The translations under genes were made by a program, and so were the position numbers. Under the pieces are notes generated by a model. That model saw only the letters and a list, made by a program, of their open reading frames with translations. It was not told the origin of the DNA and did no database searches. A DNA stretch of 6,996 bases from Mariprofundales bacterium (GTDB taxonomy: Bacteria > Pseudomonadota > Zetaproteobacteria > Mariprofundales > S012-25): assembly GCA_015487905.1 (NCBI GenBank), contig WFOX01000234.1, forward strand, positions 1-6,996, read 5' to 3'. The first letter of the stretch is position 1. Each line of letters begins with the position of its first letter. This document shows positions 4,754-6,996 of this stretch, piece by piece.

Positions 4754-6916
4754 ATGCGCGCAAAACTAAGGCTTCTTTCGGGTGAGACGCTGGAGGGCGA
4801 GCTTGCTGCTCCTTTTACGCCGGACGCGCCGAGAATCGTGCTGGCCACGCCGGGCGCGGAGAGGATCGTGGAAAACCCCGCGCGGCATGCGGCTTGGATC
4901 GCATTTTGGGAGAAGGAGATCAGTCGCCCCGAGGGGCTTGAGCCTTTGGATGTCGTAAGCGTGCATGGCGAGCGCTTTGCCGTGGAGGTGCTCGCCACCG
5001 ATGTGCATCCGCAAGGGTTTTTCGCTTGGCCGCGGCAGCCGAAGCCCGAGGATCCCACGCGTTGGTTTTTCTTCCGCGCGGGCGTGCGCCATCTGGAGCG
5101 CCCGCAAAAGATCGGCGAAATCCTCGTTTCCGAGGGGCTTGCCAGCGCGGATGCCGTGCGTGCGGGGCTTGTGCGGCAAAAGGAGCTTGCCAAGCGCCTG
5201 GGCGAGATGCTGGGTGCGCGCGGCACGGCCTCAAAGCAAAAAGAGGAAAAACGCCGCAAGCGGATCGGGGAGATCCTGCTGGAAAAGGGGCTTGTGGAGG
5301 AACAGGAGCTGCAAAAGGCGCTGGAGCAGCAAAAAGAGGAGCGGCGCAGGCGCAAGCGGCTTGGCGAGATTTTGCTGGAAGAGGGCAAGGTGGATGAAGA
5401 AAGGCTTGTGCGCGCACTGGCGGCGAAGTTTCACTTGCCCGTCGTGGATTTGGATGCGCCGGATGCCGTGGATCCGCAAGCGGCCTATGCGGTGCCCGAA
5501 GCGCTCGTGCGCAAGCACGAATGGCTGCCCATCCGTTTGCAGGACGACGAACTCGTCGTGGCGACCAGCGATCCCGTGGACAACGAGGCCTATGACGACT
5601 TTCGCTTTGTATCGGGAAAACGACTGCGGCTTGTGCTTGCCCGTCCTTCCCAAATCCGCAGGCATATTTCGGAGCTGTTTTCCGATTGGGAAGAGGCCGA
5701 TGCGCTTGTGATTGAGTCTGCGCCCGAAGAGGAAGACCGCGTGGAGGTGGGGGAGGAGGTGGATGCGCCGCCGATCGTGCGGCTCGTCAATCGCATGATC
5801 GTGCGTGGCCTGGAGCGCGGCGCCTCCGACATCCACCTACTTCCGCAAGAGGACGCCTTCGTGCTTGCCTATCGCATTGACGGCGATCTGCGCGAAGAGA
5901 CGCGCTTTCGCGGCGAACTCGGGCCGAAGCTGGTTTCGCGCATCAAGGTGCTCGCGCGCATGGACATCGCCGAGCATCGCCTTCCGCAGGATGGGCGGCT
6001 GCTTTTGCGCTGGCGCGGCACGCCCTATGAGCTGCGCGTGTCGCTCATCCCGAATGTGTATGGCGAATCCATCGTCATGCGCGTGCTTGGGCGCGAGGAG
6101 CTTGTGGATGTGCGCAAGATCGGTCTGCGCGACGAAGACCGCACGCGCTTGCTTGAACTCGTGCGCAAGCCCTTCGGCATGATCTTGGTCACAGGCCCCA
6201 CCGGTTCCGGAAAATCCACGACATTGTTTGCGCTCATCAAGGAAGTGGCCAAGCACCCCGTGCATGTGCTCACGATTGAAGACCCCGTGGAGTATCGCCA
6301 CAGGGGCGTGAATCAGATTGAGGTGCAGCCCAAAGCAGGCCTCACCTTTGCGCGCGTGCTGCGCAATGTGCTGCGGCACGATCCCGATGTCGTGCTCGTG
6401 GGCGAGATCCGCGATGAGGAAACGGCCGAGATCGCCTTGCGCGCATCGCTTACGGGGCACTTGCTTTTGTCCACGCTGCACACGAACTCGGCCGCGGACA
6501 CGGTGCTCAGGCTCGTGGACATGGGCGCGCGGCCGTTTTTGATCGCCGAGGCGTTGCTGGCCGTCTCCAGCCAAAACTTGCTCAAGCGCCTGTGTCCGCA
6601 CTGCCGCAAGCCGCAGGCGCTTCCCGCGCGGGCGCGCAAGCTCTTGCAGGGGCTTGGGCTGGATGCGCCCGAGAAGGTCTGGACGGCGGAGGGTTGCGCG
6701 GCCTGCGAAGGCACGGGCACGAAGGGCCGCGTGCTGCTTTATGAGCTTATGATCATGACGGAGCGGCTGCGCAAGGCCGTGCACGACGGCGTGGTCGGCA
6801 AGGAGCTGGAGGCCGTGGCCGTGGAGGAGGGGATGGTGCCGAAGGCGCGCTATCTCGTGGAGTTGTTGGGGCGCGGCGAGGTGGGATGGGAGGAGGCCGT
6901 GCGCTATCTGCTTTAG
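4754..6916 (+). CDS. GspE/PilB/MshE-family assembly ATPase with repeated MshEN c-di-GMP-binding motifs and a novel-looking N-terminus
   Basis: Hexameric cytoplasmic motor ATPase of the type II secretion/type IV pilus extension family, 720 residues against a usual 500-600. Residues about 1-115 hold two similar short beta-rich units, each with a GE-x5-E core (from 10 and from 72). Residues 119-225 hold RLGxxL-type MshEN motifs (119-142, a truncated one at 148-157, 170-193, 202-225), separated by Lys/Arg/Glu-rich linkers. The N2-like linking region follows, then the motor: DIHL and YRIDGDLR (about 360-380), Walker A GPTGSGKST (481-489), Asp box TIEDPVEY (507-514), Walker B DVVLVGEIRDEE (545-556) and His box TGHLLLSTLHTN (567-578). 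A zinc tetracysteine is intact: Cys614/617 and Cys648/651. Retraction ATPases (PilT) lack this N-terminus and zinc site, so this is an extension/export type. No platform protein or pilin is nearby, so the machine served (T2SS, pilus or MSHA-like) is undetermined. It directly follows a diguanylate cyclase. Confidence 0.93.
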   Translation: MRAKLRLLSGETLEGELAAPFTPDAPRIVLATPGAERIVENPARHAAWIAFWEKEISRPEGLEPLDVVSVHGERFAVEVLATDVHPQGFFAWPRQPKPEDPTRWFFFRAGVRHLERPQKIGEILVSEGLASADAVRAGLVRQKELAKRLGEMLGARGTASKQKEEKRRKRIGEILLEKGLVEEQELQKALEQQKEERRRRKRLGEILLEEGKVDEERLVRALAAKFHLPVVDLDAPDAVDPQAAYAVPEALVRKHEWLPIRLQDDELVVATSDPVDNEAYDDFRFVSGKRLRLVLARPSQIRRHISELFSDWEEADALVIESAPEEEDRVEVGEEVDAPPIVRLVNRMIVRGLERGASDIHLLPQEDAFVLAYRIDGDLREETRFRGELGPKLVSRIKVLARMDIAEHRLPQDGRLLLRWRGTPYELRVSLIPNVYGESIVMRVLGREELVDVRKIGLRDEDRTRLLELVRKPFGMILVTGPTGSGKSTTLFALIKEVAKHPVHVLTIEDPVEYRHRGVNQIEVQPKAGLTFARVLRNVLRHDPDVVLVGEIRDEETAEIALRASLTGHLLLSTLHTNSAADTVLRLVDMGARPFLIAEALLAVSSQNLLKRLCPHCRKPQALPARARKLLQGLGLDAPEKVWTAEGCAACEGTGTKGRVLLYELMIMTERLRKAVHDGVVGKELEAVAVEEGMVPKARYLVELLGRGEVGWEEAVRYLL
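5108..5428 (+). repeat. Intragenic repeat: MshEN-type motifs (three full, one truncated)
   Basis: Within the ATPase, the pattern [RK]-[LI]-G-E-[IM]-L-x3-G-[LKT]-x-S/E-x-x-x-L-x-x-A-L-x-x-Q recurs at 5108-5179, 5261-5332 and 5357-5428 (24 codons each). A shortened copy, RLGEMLGARG, lies at 5195-5224. The last two copies are spaced 32 residues apart, the normal layout of an MshEN pair, and run into HLPVVDLD, which usually follows the pair. The first copy and the truncated one look like an additional, decayed pair. The copies differ at many third positions, so the duplication is old rather than recent. Confidence 0.8.
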
Positions 6917-6996
6917 CCTGCGCCCAAAAGTATGCGCGCAAGCGGCGCGATGACGGCTTGAAACAGCACCCCGAACGCGCCTATGGCGACGAGCAC
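6913..6996 (-). CDS. Convergent gene, C-terminal 27 codons only; hydrophobic, unidentified
   Basis: Reading the minus strand from the right edge, a frame stays open for 27 codons to a TAA at 6915-6913. It encodes VLVAIGAFGVLFQAVIAP followed by LARILLGAG, which looks like the last membrane helix of an integral membrane protein. Its stop overlaps the ATPase TAG (6914-6916) by two bases, so the genes converge with no space for a separate terminator. I do not recognise the family from so little. That it is coding is an inference from composition and from the neat tail-to-tail fit. Confidence 0.45.
   Translation of the reverse strand: MLVAIGAFGVLFQAVIAPLARILLGAG

Noticed and set aside
5837..6784. 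A 315-codon minus-strand open frame opposite the motor domain
   Set aside because: It lies wholly opposite the conserved ATPase core (Walker A, Walker B, zinc cysteines) and shows no domain of its own.
6913..6996. A bidirectional terminator between the converging genes at the right end
   Set aside because: The two stop codons overlap and I see no stem-loop with a T-run in the remaining bases; any terminator would lie inside one of the genes.

Overview
The window comes from a GC-rich bacterial chromosome (about 63-65% GC by eye), most likely a proteobacterium and plausibly a gammaproteobacterium. The evidence is an RlmE of exactly 209 residues with the enterobacterial-type layout, a YadG/YadH-type ABC-2 exporter and a Sad/YneI-type aldehyde dehydrogenase. 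These families are widespread, so the class is an inference. I see no RNA gene, CRISPR array, insertion sequence, phage gene or integration site. Coding density is close to complete.

Layout. (1) Bases 1-1090, minus strand: the N-terminal 363 residues of an NAD(P)-dependent aldehyde dehydrogenase of the succinate-semialdehyde type, running off the left edge. (2) Bases 1091-1173: a short divergent intergenic region, the only place where promoters can be expected. (3) Bases 1174-6916, plus strand: five tightly packed genes that look like one transcription unit. They are an ABC-2 ATPase, its membrane permease, the 23S rRNA 2'-O-methyltransferase RlmE, a membrane-bound PAS-GGDEF diguanylate cyclase, and a 720-residue GspE/PilB/MshE-type assembly ATPase. 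The junctions are a 4-base ATGA overlap, a second ATGA overlap, a gap of 33 bases, and a stop codon directly abutting the next ATG. (4) Bases 6913-6996, minus strand: the last 27 codons of a convergent gene with a hydrophobic C-terminus.

How the genes fit together. The first three plus-strand genes are an exporter and a housekeeping rRNA modification enzyme, probably sharing a transcript without a functional link. The last two form a coherent signalling pair. The cyclase has an intact GGEEF active site and an RxxD inhibitory site and should make cyclic di-GMP. The ATPase carries repeated 24-residue motifs matching the c-di-GMP-binding MshEN consensus, ahead of a complete secretion/pilus motor domain. 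The inferred system is a locally encoded c-di-GMP source plus a c-di-GMP-gated assembly motor. Its pilus or secretion partners (platform protein, pilins, prepilin peptidase) are not in the window. The ATPase N-terminus is unusual: an apparent tandem pair of small beta-rich units, then one intact MshEN motif, one truncated motif and one intact MshEN pair.

At whole-window scale, the palindromic tetranucleotides TCGA and ACGT are both absent on a complete read-through, although their component trinucleotides are common. Codon choice bends around them. This suggests selection against those sites, for example by restriction enzymes.
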